In this document: positions 25,567-35,400 of the stretch, piece after piece
Position numbering within the stretch: the first letter of the stretch is position 1
Layout: every line of letters begins with the position of its first letter
NCBI RefSeq assembly: GCF_001909055.1
Contig: NZ_LVWI01000038.1
Location: 55,939-119,938 of the forward strand
From: Paenibacillus helianthi
Lineage (GTDB): Bacteria; Bacillota; Bacilli; Paenibacillales; Paenibacillaceae
Length of the DNA: 64,000 nucleotides
Direction of reading: 5' to 3'
Notes under the pieces: model-generated
Seen by the model: only the letters and a program-made list of their open reading frames with translations
What the model was told of the DNA's origin: nothing
Databases searched by the model: none
Made by a program: the position numbers and the translations under genes

Positions 25567-26181
25567 ATGCTGGAGAATAACGGCGGTTCTGGCCGAGCTG
25601 AGGAGCAGCAGGGCAACGAAGTGCTGAGAGAGGTCCGGCGTTTATTGCGTGAGCTGCGCATCATGGAGCTGCTGGCGGAATATCATCCGCTACTGGCGGG
25701 AACGGTCCCCTTGGGCATTCAGGTGGAGGGCAGTGATCTGGATATCATTTGTGAGGTGCATGATTCCCGGCGTTTTATCGCTGAGGCCCGAAGTCATTTC
25801 GGTCAGTTGGAGGAGTTCTGTGCGGTCACCCGTACGGTAGAGGGGATCATCCGCACTAAGATTAATTTCCGGGCAGGCGGGTGGCCGGTCGAGCTGTTTG
25901 GCCAGCCCTTGGCCACGGAGAAGCAGAATGCCTGGCTGCATATGCAGGTGGAAGGACGGATACTGAGCCTGTTGGGGAACGGCTTTCGAGAAAGTGTGCT
26001 CTCTCTGAAGTCCGGAGGCATGAAGACAGAGCCCGCTTTTGCCAAGCTGCTAAGGCTGGAAGGCGATCCCTACGAGGCTATGCTGTCTCTTGGCAGACTG
26101 ACTCTGGAAGAGCTCGCCGTAATATGCCAACGTGCTTATCCATACATACTAAATCCAAATGGAGATGGGGAGAGAGAATGA
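25567..26181 (+). CDS. DUF4269 protein (nucleotidyltransferase-like)
   Basis: A 204-residue protein with LAGTVPLGIQVEGSDLDIICEV, a GS-x-x-D-x-D pattern typical of the nucleotidyltransferase fold, and KINFRAGGWPVELFGQPLATEKQNAWLHM, the DUF4269 hallmark. Biochemical role unknown. ATG 25567 has AGGAGGTGA; the frame's longer start is ignored. The stop overlaps the start of the following GNAT gene (ATGA), so the two are coupled. Confidence 0.85.
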   Translation: MLENNGGSGRAEEQQGNEVLREVRRLLRELRIMELLAEYHPLLAGTVPLGIQVEGSDLDIICEVHDSRRFIAEARSHFGQLEEFCAVTRTVEGIIRTKINFRAGGWPVELFGQPLATEKQNAWLHMQVEGRILSLLGNGFRESVLSLKSGGMKTEPAFAKLLRLEGDPYEAMLSLGRLTLEELAVICQRAYPYILNPNGDGERE

Positions 26182-26621
26182 ACTACAGACCCATGATTGC
26201 CGATGATTATGAAGCCGCATATCAGTTATGGGAGAATACGCCGGGAATGAACCTAAGCGCTGCGGATTCCCGGGAAGAAATTCTCCGCTATCTGGAGCGT
26301 AACCCCGGAATGAGCCAGGTCTGCGAGTACGAAGACGGCACGCTTGCGGGTACGGCGTTGTGCGGACATGACGGACGCAGGGGATATATGTATCATGTCG
26401 CGGTCAGCGGAGACAGCCGCGGCAGGGGAATCGGCCGTGGAATGGTTTCGCGTTGTCTGGACAAACTGCTGCAGGAGGGTGTCGACAAATGTCATCTGAT
26501 GGTGATTGAGGGTAACAGCCCCGGCCGCAGCTTCTGGGCTGGGATCGGGTGGCAGGAACGGGAGGGTATTCTCCTGTTCTCCCGGAATACTCTTCACGTA
26601 ACAGATAATGTCATGGTGTAG
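26178..26621 (+). CDS. GNAT-family N-acetyltransferase
   Basis: A 147-residue single GNAT domain. YMYHVAVSGDSRGRGIGRGMVSRCLDKLL is motif A, with the RGRGIG acetyl-CoA loop, and EGNSPGRSFWAGIGW the C-terminal part. Size fits small GNATs such as YpeA. ATG 26178 overlaps the DUF4269 stop by 4 nt with GGGGAGAGAGA upstream. Substrate unknown. Confidence 0.9.
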   Translation: MNYRPMIADDYEAAYQLWENTPGMNLSAADSREEILRYLERNPGMSQVCEYEDGTLAGTALCGHDGRRGYMYHVAVSGDSRGRGIGRGMVSRCLDKLLQEGVDKCHLMVIEGNSPGRSFWAGIGWQEREGILLFSRNTLHVTDNVMV

Positions 26622-26692
26622 CTTTTACGCGGCTGCAGTATAATATAGAAGTGAAGTATATTGTCGAATTTTGATAGGTGGAGATCTGAACA

Positions 26693-27403
26693 ATGCGGTT
26701 CAAAGATGTATTCTCAATTATCGGTCCGGCCATGGTCGGGCCTTCCAGTTCGCATACAGCAGGCGCGGCGAGGATCGGCAGGGCTGCCCGGCAGGTGCTG
26801 GGTGAGCCGGCTTCTGAGGCTGAGGTGACTTTCTTCGGCTCTTTTGCTGCGACGTATCAAGGGCATGGGACAGACCGGGCGATTGCCGGGGGGCTGCTGG
26901 ATTTTGCTACGGACGACTCCCGTCTGCCCGATTCTATCGAGCTCGCAGAAGAGGCCGGGATGGCTATTTCCTTCGGTCAGGGAACGGGGCTGTTCCCTCA
27001 TCCCAATACAGTACGGCTGCGTTTGACGGGTGCTCGGACAGGTACGGAATTAGCGCTGACCGGAATATCCATCGGCGGCGGAAATATCGAAATTGTTGAT
27101 ATTGACGGATTCGGAGTGAAGCTTACAGGAATGTATCCCACGGTGCTGATTCATCATATGGATTACCTGGGGGTGCTCGCCAGTGTTACGGATGTCATGC
27201 GCAGGGGCCAGTTCAATATCGGGCATATGTCGCTGGACCGGAAAAACCGCAGCGGTGCGGCTCTGACGGTGCTGGAGCTGGATGAAGCTGCGACGCCGGA
27301 GCTGCTGCATGAGCTGAGTGCTCTGCCTGCCGTCCAATCCGTCAAAGTGGTGGATCTGAATGAAACTCTGCAAGAACAGAAAGGGAAGGACAACACACGA
27401 TGA
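26693..27403 (+). CDS. sdaAB: L-serine dehydratase, beta subunit
   Basis: A 236-residue subunit. FSIIGPAMVGPSSSHTAGAARIGR is the family N-terminus, and the last ~75 residues are an ACT domain (GVLASVTDVMRRGQFNIGHMSLDRKNRSGAALTVLELDE) that senses serine. With the alpha subunit it converts L-serine to pyruvate and ammonia using a [4Fe-4S] cluster. The stop overlaps the sdaAA start by 4 nt. Start: GGTGGAGATCTGAACAATG. Confidence 0.96.
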   Translation: MRFKDVFSIIGPAMVGPSSSHTAGAARIGRAARQVLGEPASEAEVTFFGSFAATYQGHGTDRAIAGGLLDFATDDSRLPDSIELAEEAGMAISFGQGTGLFPHPNTVRLRLTGARTGTELALTGISIGGGNIEIVDIDGFGVKLTGMYPTVLIHHMDYLGVLASVTDVMRRGQFNIGHMSLDRKNRSGAALTVLELDEAATPELLHELSALPAVQSVKVVDLNETLQEQKGKDNTR

Positions 27404-28278
27404 ATTTTCAAACCTTAAGCCAGCTGGCTGTATTATGCGAAGAACGGGGAATGGGTATCGGCGCCTTGATGCTGGAGGAGCAGAGCGAAGAATCCGGACG
27501 GTCCAGGGAACAGGAATTTGCTACCATGAGCCAGTATTATGGCGTGATGAAAGAAGCCGTCCACCGCGGCATGACTGAGGATACCACTTCGCGCAGCGGG
27601 CTGACCGGTCTGGACGCCCAGCGGGTCGCCGCCTACAACGCAGCGGATGAGCCTTGTCTTGGCGGACCTGCCGGTCAGGCTATGGCCTATGCGCTGGCTG
27701 TATCGGAGGTCAATGCGTCCATGGGACGCATTATCGCCACACCGACAGCCGGCTCCTGCGGAATTATTCCCGGCGTCTTTCTGAGCTGCCAGGAGCGTTT
27801 CGGCTGGGATGATGACTATATGGTATCCGGTCTGTTCGCCGCCGGAGCCATAGGGTATGTGATTGCCAATAATTCGTTTGTCTCCGGTGCGGAGGGCGGT
27901 TGCCAGGCCGAGGTTGGCTCGGCTATCGGAATGGCAGCGGGAGCACTCACTGAACTGCGCGGAGGAACCCCGGCGCAAGCGGTGCATGCCGTTGGCCTCG
28001 CGCTCAAAAATACACTGGGGCTGATCTGTGACCCTGTTGGCGGACTTGTGGAGATTCCCTGCATCGTGCGCAACGGCTTCGGAGCCGTTACGGCGCTGGC
28101 CGCCGCCGATATGGCATTGGCCGGGGTGCGTAGCGTGATTCCATCCGACGAGGTCATCAAGGTCATGCTTGAGGTTGGCTCGGCCATGCCGGAGAAGCAC
28201 CGGGAGACGGCTGGGGGCGGACTGGCCCAGACCCCAACCGGGCGGAAGATTATGAAGGATCTGAAGAATAAGAAATAG
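27400..28278 (+). CDS. sdaAA: L-serine dehydratase, alpha subunit
   Basis: A 292-residue catalytic subunit. Cluster-binding cysteines lie in TAGSCGIIPG, EGGCQAEVGSAIGMAAG and LICDPVGGLVEIPCIVRNG. The length is typical of the Bacillus two-gene form. It overlaps sdaAB by 4 nt, so the subunits are made in step. Confidence 0.97.
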   Translation: MNFQTLSQLAVLCEERGMGIGALMLEEQSEESGRSREQEFATMSQYYGVMKEAVHRGMTEDTTSRSGLTGLDAQRVAAYNAADEPCLGGPAGQAMAYALAVSEVNASMGRIIATPTAGSCGIIPGVFLSCQERFGWDDDYMVSGLFAAGAIGYVIANNSFVSGAEGGCQAEVGSAIGMAAGALTELRGGTPAQAVHAVGLALKNTLGLICDPVGGLVEIPCIVRNGFGAVTALAAADMALAGVRSVIPSDEVIKVMLEVGSAMPEKHRETAGGGLAQTPTGRKIMKDLKNKK

Positions 28279-28327
28279 TGCGCAGCTTGTATTATGGACA
28301 TCGGAAGCATATGCGCTCGTCTGGGAA

Positions 28328-28630
28328 TCAGAGCATATGGAACCTTTCGAGCTGCTCCCATTGCCCTTCCTGCCGGAGAATTTCCGGCTGCTTCGGTCCC
28401 ATAAGATCGAAATGCGGGAAAGGTTTGCGGTTATGAATGTACCGGGACGGCAGCCCATGCTGCTCGCACCAGCTGTGCAGGCGGTCCAGATTGCTGCAGC
28501 CGACTTTGGTTACTGTGGTCATCCCCGGAAATCGCGGGTCCAGCCAATAATGGGTCAGGAAGGCGATCTCTCCTGCGGAGACCGCCTGTTTCCAGCGGGT
28601 CAATTCTGCTCTATTAATACCGAAGGCCAT
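28328..28630 (-). CDS. yneQ: YneQ-family protein
   Basis: A 100-residue protein matching Bacillus YneQ: MAFGINRAELTRWKQAVSAGEIAFLTHYWLDPRFPGMTTVTKVGCSNLDRL...PHFDLMG. Unknown function; conserved in spore formers. The ATG at 28630 has AAGGATGAG upstream; the longer frame to 28702 is not needed. Confidence 0.85.
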   Translation of the reverse strand: MAFGINRAELTRWKQAVSAGEIAFLTHYWLDPRFPGMTTVTKVGCSNLDRLHSWCEQHGLPSRYIHNRKPFPHFDLMGPKQPEILRQEGQWEQLERFHML

Positions 28631-28700
28631 TGTTGTCTCATCCTTATCCTTAATCTGAAATATAGTAACTCCATTATAACTTAAGAAAGGGGAGTGCATC

Positions 28701-28892
28701 ATGAACGGACAAGTTAGAGCGGATATCCGTGCCGGGCTTGAGGTGGATATTGTGCTGAAGCAGGATCAGGCTACCGGCAAACTTACGCATGGCGTAGTCA
28801 AAGATATATTAACCAACTCGCCCCGCCATCCGCACGGTATCAAGGTACGGCTGGCTGACGGTCAAGTCGGACGGGTCAAACATATTACGTAA
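28701..28892 (+). CDS. ywbE: YwbE-family protein
   Basis: A 63-residue protein, full family length: GQVRADIRAGLEVDIVLKQDQATGKLTHGVVKDILTNSPRHPHGIKVRLADGQVGRVKHI. This is a small SH3-like beta-barrel fold of unknown role. Start: AGAAAGGGGAGTGCATCATG. Divergent from yneQ. Confidence 0.92.
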   Translation: MNGQVRADIRAGLEVDIVLKQDQATGKLTHGVVKDILTNSPRHPHGIKVRLADGQVGRVKHIT

Positions 28893-28902
28893 ACTACAGT
28901 AG

Positions 28903-28967
28903 CGCTCCCGGCCCTTGGCTGCCGTTCTCATGAACAGCATATTCCTGAGCCGGGAGCGATTTTTTTA
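28903..28967. terminator. Terminator shared by ywbE and the HNH gene
   Basis: CGCTCCCGGC (28903-28912) with GCCGGGAGCG (28949-28958) and a seven-T tail on the plus strand. The HNH stop codon lies in the tail. Confidence 0.88.
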
Positions 28968-29777
28968 CCGCCCCATAAATTCCTCCACATACTGGTCAGC
29001 TTTGGTCTGGTTGCAGAGGTTGCAGGCGCAGACGCAGTTGTCCGGCGTAGTGTGGCCTCCTTTGGCACGCGGCAGCAAATGATCAATGGTATCTCCGTAC
29101 AAGCCGCAGAAATGGCAGGTATAATTGTCCCTGGTCAGAATAAATGCGCGGAAATCCTTATTACTGTATATTCTGCGGATTGTGCGGCGGTTTACCACTA
29201 CAGCGGCATGCTCTCTGACGAGTATTACGGCAAGCTCCAGGTCGATTTCCTGATGCCAGCGCCGGCCCTTGTCGCTGTGGCCCCTCATGAGAATCATGCC
29301 TTTGGATGACGGGATGAGTGCAGATGCATCCTGAGGATCTGGCTTCGGTCCTCTAATCTGTGGAGCCTTACGACGGGGGTCGGCCCCGCGTGGCCGGGCT
29401 TTGCCCTTGATCCCGTGTGCCGGAGGGGCTGCATGGCCTTCCTTGGAGCGTTCCGGCGGGGAAGCCTTATGAGCTCCAGGCACAGCGGACTTGGAAGTTG
29501 AAGCAGCCGGGGCCGGGGGGAGCGGATACCGCGTAAGCACGAGCGTATCGGTCAATCCGGAATCGGAGATCACGGTGGCTGCAGTCACTGCGGCTATTTT
29601 TCCCCGCACAGCAGGCTTGGGTTTATGCGCCAGAAGCTCCTTGCGGCACTCCCGGCAGGCACCGCGGCGGGACTGGCCTTTGGAGCGCTTGCCTGTGCGC
29701 CTGCGGAATTCAGTTAGAGGTTTATACTGCTGGCAGTAGGCGCACTGTTTGGTTAATGGCTGATGGATATCGGTCAT
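28965..29777 (-). CDS. HNH endonuclease-domain protein with N-terminal zinc motif
   Basis: A 270-residue protein in three parts. Residues ~12-48: two CxxC pairs (CAYCQQYKPLTEF...CRECRKE), a zinc-ribbon-like unit. Residues ~55-155: a Pro/Ala/Lys-rich low-complexity linker. Residues ~160-270: an HNH nuclease domain, RDNYTCHFCGLYGDTIDHLLPRAKGGHTTPDNCVCACNLCNQTK, with CxxC pairs and the D-H ... N ... H-type core. A stand-alone nuclease of unknown target. There is no methylase or phage gene nearby. The start ATG 29777 has a weak ribosome site. Confidence 0.82.
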   Translation of the reverse strand: MTDIHQPLTKQCAYCQQYKPLTEFRRRTGKRSKGQSRRGACRECRKELLAHKPKPAVRGKIAAVTAATVISDSGLTDTLVLTRYPLPPAPAASTSKSAVPGAHKASPPERSKEGHAAPPAHGIKGKARPRGADPRRKAPQIRGPKPDPQDASALIPSSKGMILMRGHSDKGRRWHQEIDLELAVILVREHAAVVVNRRTIRRIYSNKDFRAFILTRDNYTCHFCGLYGDTIDHLLPRAKGGHTTPDNCVCACNLCNQTKADQYVEEFMGR

Positions 29778-29984
29778 AGGTATGTGTGGAAGGCCGTCAT
29801 AATCGCCTGTCCAGTCCCCTTCTTTTTATGGTAGCTTTAGTATAGCGCAAAGTGCGGTGAATCACACAGCAGGCAGGGTAAGGTGCAGATCTCCTAATTT
29901 CTGCTGGACGGCGGCGCCCAAAGGCGTTAGAATGGCAGTGAATATAAAAGGGCTTTCATTTGGGGCCGGCGGGAGTGAACCGGA

Positions 29985-31001
29985 TTGACAACGATTTATG
30001 ATATTGCCAAAAAAACCGGCTACTCGCCAACCACAGTGTCCAAGGCGTTCAATAATTATTCCGATGTGCGGGAGAAGACCCGCCAGGACATTCTGCGGGC
30101 GGCTCAGGAAATGGGGTATTTGCCCAACTCGCATGCCCGAACCTTGACCACCAAGAAGTCATGGACTATCGGTGTGCTGTTTGTGGAGGAGACCGGTGCG
30201 GGGATCCGCCATCCATTTTTCAGTGCGGTCATTGAGAGTTTCAAGCAGGTTGCGGTAGCCAAAGGCTATGCGCTGATGTTTATTTCCAAGGATGTTGGCG
30301 GCAAGCAAAGCGGATATCTGGAGAATTGCCGGATTCGCGGGGTGGATGGGGTTGTGGTCTTCCTATCCGACTATGACGACCCTTATTTTCTGGAACTGCT
30401 CGAAAGTGATATTCCTACGGTTATTCTGGACTATGATACGGCGCAGTCGCATACGGTGTGCTCGGATAATATGGCAGGAGCGCAGCTGGCAGTGAATTAC
30501 CTGGCGGCTTTGGGTCACCGGAAGATTGCCCATATTTCCGGAGGCGGGAACTCCTTTCCGGGAAGCCAGCGCGAGTTGGGATATATAGCGGCCATGGAGC
30601 TGCAGGGGCTTGAGGTGCGGGACGGCTACATCACTGAGGGAGCTTTTTTTTCAAGGGAAAGCGGTTATGCTGCAATGCTGAAGCTGCTTGAGCTAGCGGA
30701 TCGTCCGACGGCTGTGTTTGCTTCGGGTGATCTGCTGGCACTGGGCGCGGTGATGGCAGCCAAAGATAAGGGCTTCTCTGTACCCTCAGATATTTCAGTC
30801 ATCGGGTATGATGATATCGAGCTTGCTGCCTATGTATCGCCTGCACTGACGACCATCCGGCAGGATACGGAAAAGCTCGGGACCCGGGCGGCGGAGATTC
30901 TGCTCGCTTCCATCGACGGTAAAGGACAAGCGAAGGAAGCGCTGATGCTTCCTGTAGAGGTAGTGGTGCGGGACTCCTGCGCGCCGCTGGGCGGGCAATA
31001 A
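29985..31001 (+). CDS. LacI-family transcriptional regulator
   Basis: A 338-residue repressor. The N-terminal HTH is TIYDIAKKTGYSPTTVSKAFNNYSDVREKTRQDILRAAQEMGYLPNSHAR with the hinge helix, followed by a periplasmic-binding-type effector domain (GVLFVEETGAGIRHPFFSAVIES; DGVVVFLSDYDDPYF; SVIGYDDIELAAYVSPALTTIRQD). TTG 29985 with GGGAGTGAA upstream gives the usual start. It probably controls the downstream GH30-phosphorylase-transporter genes through the palindrome at 31035-31058. The inducer is likely a sugar released from a beta-glucan. Confidence 0.93.
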   Translation: MTTIYDIAKKTGYSPTTVSKAFNNYSDVREKTRQDILRAAQEMGYLPNSHARTLTTKKSWTIGVLFVEETGAGIRHPFFSAVIESFKQVAVAKGYALMFISKDVGGKQSGYLENCRIRGVDGVVVFLSDYDDPYFLELLESDIPTVILDYDTAQSHTVCSDNMAGAQLAVNYLAALGHRKIAHISGGGNSFPGSQRELGYIAAMELQGLEVRDGYITEGAFFSRESGYAAMLKLLELADRPTAVFASGDLLALGAVMAAKDKGFSVPSDISVIGYDDIELAAYVSPALTTIRQDTEKLGTRAAEILLASIDGKGQAKEALMLPVEVVVRDSCAPLGGQ

Positions 31002-31034
31002 AGAGGTTCCGCCGGGCGCGCATTTTTTTTCGAA

Positions 31035-31058
31035 ATAATCGAAACCGGTTTCGATTAT
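31035..31058. promoter_or_regulatory. Perfect 24-bp LacI-type operator upstream of GH30 gene
   Basis: An uninterrupted 24-bp palindrome whose core CGAAACCGGTTTCG (31040-31053) has the central CG of LacI/GalR sites. It lies between the LacI gene and the GH30 ribosome site. A TATAAG at 31061 may be the -10. Confidence 0.88.
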
Positions 31059-31088
31059 CATATAAGCATAAAAAAGGAGCTGGATGAA

Positions 31089-32429
31089 ATGACAAAGGCA
31101 CGCACAGTGGTAACTGCCAGGGATACGGGAGAACGCTTAAGCCCCAGAGAGGCGATCGTATTCAGAGCCCGCACAACCAAAGAGCACGCAGATGTGCAAT
31201 TGCAGCCGGAGCAGGAGTTTCAGCAAATGCTTGGTTTTGGGGGCGCTTTCACGGAGGCGGCGGCCTATACCTTGTCCCGGATGAGCCCCGGGAAGCGGGC
31301 GGAGGTCATCCGGAAGTATTTTCACCCTGAAGAAGGATTGAACTACAGCATGGGGCGTGTGCATATCCACAGCTGCGATTTTGCGCTCGGAAATTATACC
31401 TATGTGCAGGAGGGAGATACGGAGCTTGCGACTTTTGATATTTCCCATGACCACAAGTGGGTGCTTCCGCTGATCAAAGATGCGATGGAGGTGCGAGGCG
31501 GCCCCTTCACGATGCTGGCTTCCCCCTGGAGCCCCCCGGCCTGGATGAAGACCAATGGGGAGATGAACAACGGCGGTTCGCTGAAGCCGGAGTACGCAGC
31601 AGTCTGGGCGCGGTATTATACCAAATTCATTGAGGCCTACCGCAAGGAAGGCATTCCGGTCTGGGCTGTCTCCGTGCAGAATGAGCCGGCAGCCGTACAG
31701 ACCTGGGATTCCTGTATATACAGTGCGGAAGAGGAACGGGATTTTGTCAAAAACCATCTGGGCCCTGTGATGCATGAGGCGGGATTGGCAGATGTGAACA
31801 TCGTTATCTGGGACCACAACCGCGATATCATGGTCGAACGCGCCTCTACCGTGTTGTCCGACCCGGAAGCTGCCCGGTATGTATGGGGTACAGGCATTCA
31901 CTGGTACGGCGGCGAGGAATTCGATAAGGTGGCCAAGGTGCATGAGCTTTTCCCGGATAAGCATCTGCTGTTCACAGAAGGCTGCCAGGAGGGTGGTGTG
32001 CGTCTGGGCGAATGGTTCACGGGTGAACGCTATGGACGGAATATGATTGGTGACCTAAATGCCTGGACCGAAGGTTACCTGGACTGGAATCTGGTGCTCG
32101 ACGAGACCGGAGGACCAAATCATGTGGGCAATCTCTGCGATGCTCCGGTGATTGCTGATACCACTTCCGATGAGGTGCATTACAACAGCTCGTATTATTA
32201 CATTGGGCATTTCAGCAAATTCATTGTTCCCGGCGCTGTGCGCATTGGCCTGGATTCAGCCGCCGAAGACGTTCTGGCTACTGCATTCCGCAATCCGGAC
32301 GGCAGCTTCGCCGTTGTCCTCATGAACGAGGGGGAAGAGATGCGCAGCGTGACTCTGGGGCTTGGCGATGAGCTGGCCGCATGCGAGCTGCCGCCGCACT
32401 CCATTGCAACACATCTCATTTTTTCATAA
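31089..32429 (+). CDS. Glycoside hydrolase family 30 enzyme (glucosylceramidase-like)
   Basis: A 446-residue GH30 enzyme without signal peptide, hence cytoplasmic. LGFGGAFTEAAAYTLSRM opens the barrel. SPWSPPAWMKTN and VSVQNEP (acid/base Glu199) and LFTEGCQEG (nucleophile Glu297) are the catalytic motifs. A C-terminal beta-sandwich (FAVVLMNEGEEMRSVTLGLGDE) completes the fold. GH30 members cleave beta-1,6- or beta-1,3-glucosides, beta-xylosides or glucosylceramide. With the neighbouring phosphorylase, beta-gluco-oligosaccharides are the best guess. Start ATG 31089, AAGGAG at 9 nt. Confidence 0.9.
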   Translation: MTKARTVVTARDTGERLSPREAIVFRARTTKEHADVQLQPEQEFQQMLGFGGAFTEAAAYTLSRMSPGKRAEVIRKYFHPEEGLNYSMGRVHIHSCDFALGNYTYVQEGDTELATFDISHDHKWVLPLIKDAMEVRGGPFTMLASPWSPPAWMKTNGEMNNGGSLKPEYAAVWARYYTKFIEAYRKEGIPVWAVSVQNEPAAVQTWDSCIYSAEEERDFVKNHLGPVMHEAGLADVNIVIWDHNRDIMVERASTVLSDPEAARYVWGTGIHWYGGEEFDKVAKVHELFPDKHLLFTEGCQEGGVRLGEWFTGERYGRNMIGDLNAWTEGYLDWNLVLDETGGPNHVGNLCDAPVIADTTSDEVHYNSSYYYIGHFSKFIVPGAVRIGLDSAAEDVLATAFRNPDGSFAVVLMNEGEEMRSVTLGLGDELAACELPPHSIATHLIFS

Positions 32430-32469
32430 TGCGTTCATCGCTGCAGTTTAATTTGAAGGAGGCAAATGT

Positions 32470-35400
32470 ATGAGCCAATATTATTTTGATTCCGGCAACT
32501 TTGTGATTGAGCAGTTTCATGAGGGCAAGCCATTCGCGAGCTTTCTGCCCGGGCTGGCCGGACTGAAGGGCATTCCGATGTGGACCTTTTATGTGAACCG
32601 GGGCCAGGGAATTTCCAGCTTCGGGGTACGCGACAAAAACTCACCGATTATGGAGTTTTCACCGGCAAATATTTCTTACAAGAACGTAGCTTCGTCCGGC
32701 TTCCGTACATTCATCAAGATAAAGGGTACTCCGGAAATATATGAGCCGTTCCAGTCGGCACGGCCTGATTCCGATGCAAAACGCAAGATGACGATTCTTC
32801 CAAACGGGCTGAGGATTGAGGAATCCCATACGGGCTACGGATTAAAAACAACCGTCCACTATTTCAATCTGCCGAATGACGACTATGCGGCGTTGGTCCG
32901 GCGCGTAGAAATCGAAAATATTAGCGGCGGCGAGCTTGAACTGGAGCTTCTGGACGGTCTGCCGGAGATTTTGCCGTACGGTGTAGAAAACAGCGGGTAC
33001 AAGGAGATCGGCAACCTGCTGCGCAGCTGGATGGAAGTATATAATCTGGACAACGGTATTCCGTTCTACAAGCTGCGCTCCAGCACCAATGATGATGCGC
33101 AGGTCAGCGAAATCCGAAGCGGGCATTTCTATCTGTCCTTCACAGCAGAAGGAGAGCGGCTGGCACCGGTTGTGGACTTTGAGACGGTGTTTGGGGGCAA
33201 TACTTCCCTAGGTTTTCCGGAGCGTTTTGCTGGTCTGCAGCTTGCAGAACTGCTGGCACAGCCCCAGTATCCCGTCAACAAGGTTCCCTGCGGCTTCAGC
33301 GGCACGGCGCGGACGCTCACTCCGGGCAGCAGGCTGACATTGAATACCATCATTGGGCATGTGAACGACATCGATAAAATCAACCGGAAAGCGGCAGCCC
33401 TCTGCCGCGATGAATACATTACGTCCAAAGCCCGGGAAGCGGCCAGCCTGACCGACGAGCTGACGGCGGATATTGCTACCCGCACCGCTTCGCCAATATT
33501 TGATGCGTACTGCCGGCAGTCCTATCTGGATAATTTCCTGCGCGGCGGCTATCCGTTTATTTTCGACAATGGAGGAGAAGGCTTTGTCGTGCACCTGTTC
33601 TCGCGCAAGCACGGCGACATGGAGCGTGACTACAACTTTTTCTCGCTGGCACCGGAGTATTACTCGCAGGGCAACGGGAATTTCCGCGATATGAACCAGA
33701 ACCGGCGCAATGATGTCTTCTTCAATCCCCGGGTCGGCAGCTTCAACATCAAAATGTTTTACAGCCTGATTCAGGCGGATGGCTACAATCCGCTGAGTGT
33801 ACAGGGGACCACCTTTGAAATTCTGCCGGGCAAGTCGCCGCAGCTTGCGGAGTGGATTCGCGGGTCGGCTGCCGATCATCAGGAGGAGCTGATGAAGCTC
33901 TGCGCGGGCCGTTTCACTCCCGGACGCCTGATCAATTATATTGCCGACCATGATGTTACATTAAAGGCGAGTGAGCAGGATTTTCTGAGCGGGGTACTGG
34001 CCTTATCGCAGCAGAACATTGAGGCCGCCTTCGGAGAAGGATTCTGGTCGGATCACTGGACCTACAACCTCGATCTGGTGGAGGGCTATCTGGATATTTT
34101 TCCGGAATGCAGACAGGAGCTGCTCTTCGGAGATGAGAGTTATGCGTTCTATGACAGCCCGGCCTATGTACTGCCGCGCAGCGAGAAATATGTGCTGAGT
34201 GATGGCAGAGTACGTCAATATGGTGCTCTTCTGGAGGATGAGGAGAAGCTGCATCTGCTGAAGCGAAAGGCTTCGGAGACGCACTGGCTCCGTACCCAAG
34301 GCGGAAATGGAGACATCTACCGTACCAGCCTGTTCGTGAAGATGCTGTCGCTGGCCTTGAACAAATTTGCCACATTGGACCCTTATGGCATGGGCGTGGA
34401 GATGGAGGGCAACAAGCCGGGCTGGAATGACGCTATGAACGGACTGCCGGGGTTATTCGGTTCAGGGATGAGCGAGACGTTTGAGCTGAAGCGGATGATC
34501 GTCTTTTTGCTGGAGGTTCTGGAGAGCAATGTGCAGGGGACTGGAACTTCGGGATTAGCCGCCAAGCTTCCTGCGGAAATGTCCCTGCTGCTGGAGCAGG
34601 TACACAGTGCGACAACCGCTGTTCTGGCAGGAGAGCTTGCGCAGTTTGATTACTGGAATACCGTATCGTCCGCACGTGAGTCCTATCGGGAGCGTATCCG
34701 CTTTGGTATCACCGGGGAAGAGCGGCAGGTACCCCTTGCAGTGATTCTTGAGGCGCTGGGCAAATTCTTGCGCAAGATCGATATCGGGATTAATCTTGCA
34801 GTCGAACTGGGGGGCGGTCTGACCCCGACCTATTTCCGCTTTGAGGCTACGCGGTTTCAGGCGGTGACCGACGAGGCCGGCCAGCCGGTAATCAGCGGTT
34901 ATGGTCTGCCCAAGGCGGTGGTGGAAGCGTTCGAAGCCTTCCCGCTGCCGTACTTTCTGGAGGGGCCGGCCCGCTGGCTGAAAACGCTGGACAATGAGGG
35001 CGAGGCCCGGGATATTTATAACCGGATCAAGCAAACGGAGCTGTATGATCCGGTTACGTCGATGTACCGCACATCGGTCTCTTTGGATAAGGAGTCCAAT
35101 GAAATCGGACGCATGCGCGCGTTCACGCCGGGCTGGCTGGAGCGGGAGTCCAACTTCCTGCACATGTCCTACAAATATTTGCTGGAGCTGCTGAAGGCGG
35201 GGCTCTATGAGGAATTCTACGGGGAATTGAGAACCTCGCTCATCCCTTTCCTCGACCCTGCAGTATATGGACGGAGTACCCTGGAGAACTCATCCTTCAT
35301 TGCCACGGGCGGCAATCCCGATCCGGGCACGCACGGAAGGGGCTTCGTCGCCAGACTTAGCGGTTCCACCGCAGAGTTCCTGAGCATGTGGCGGACGATG

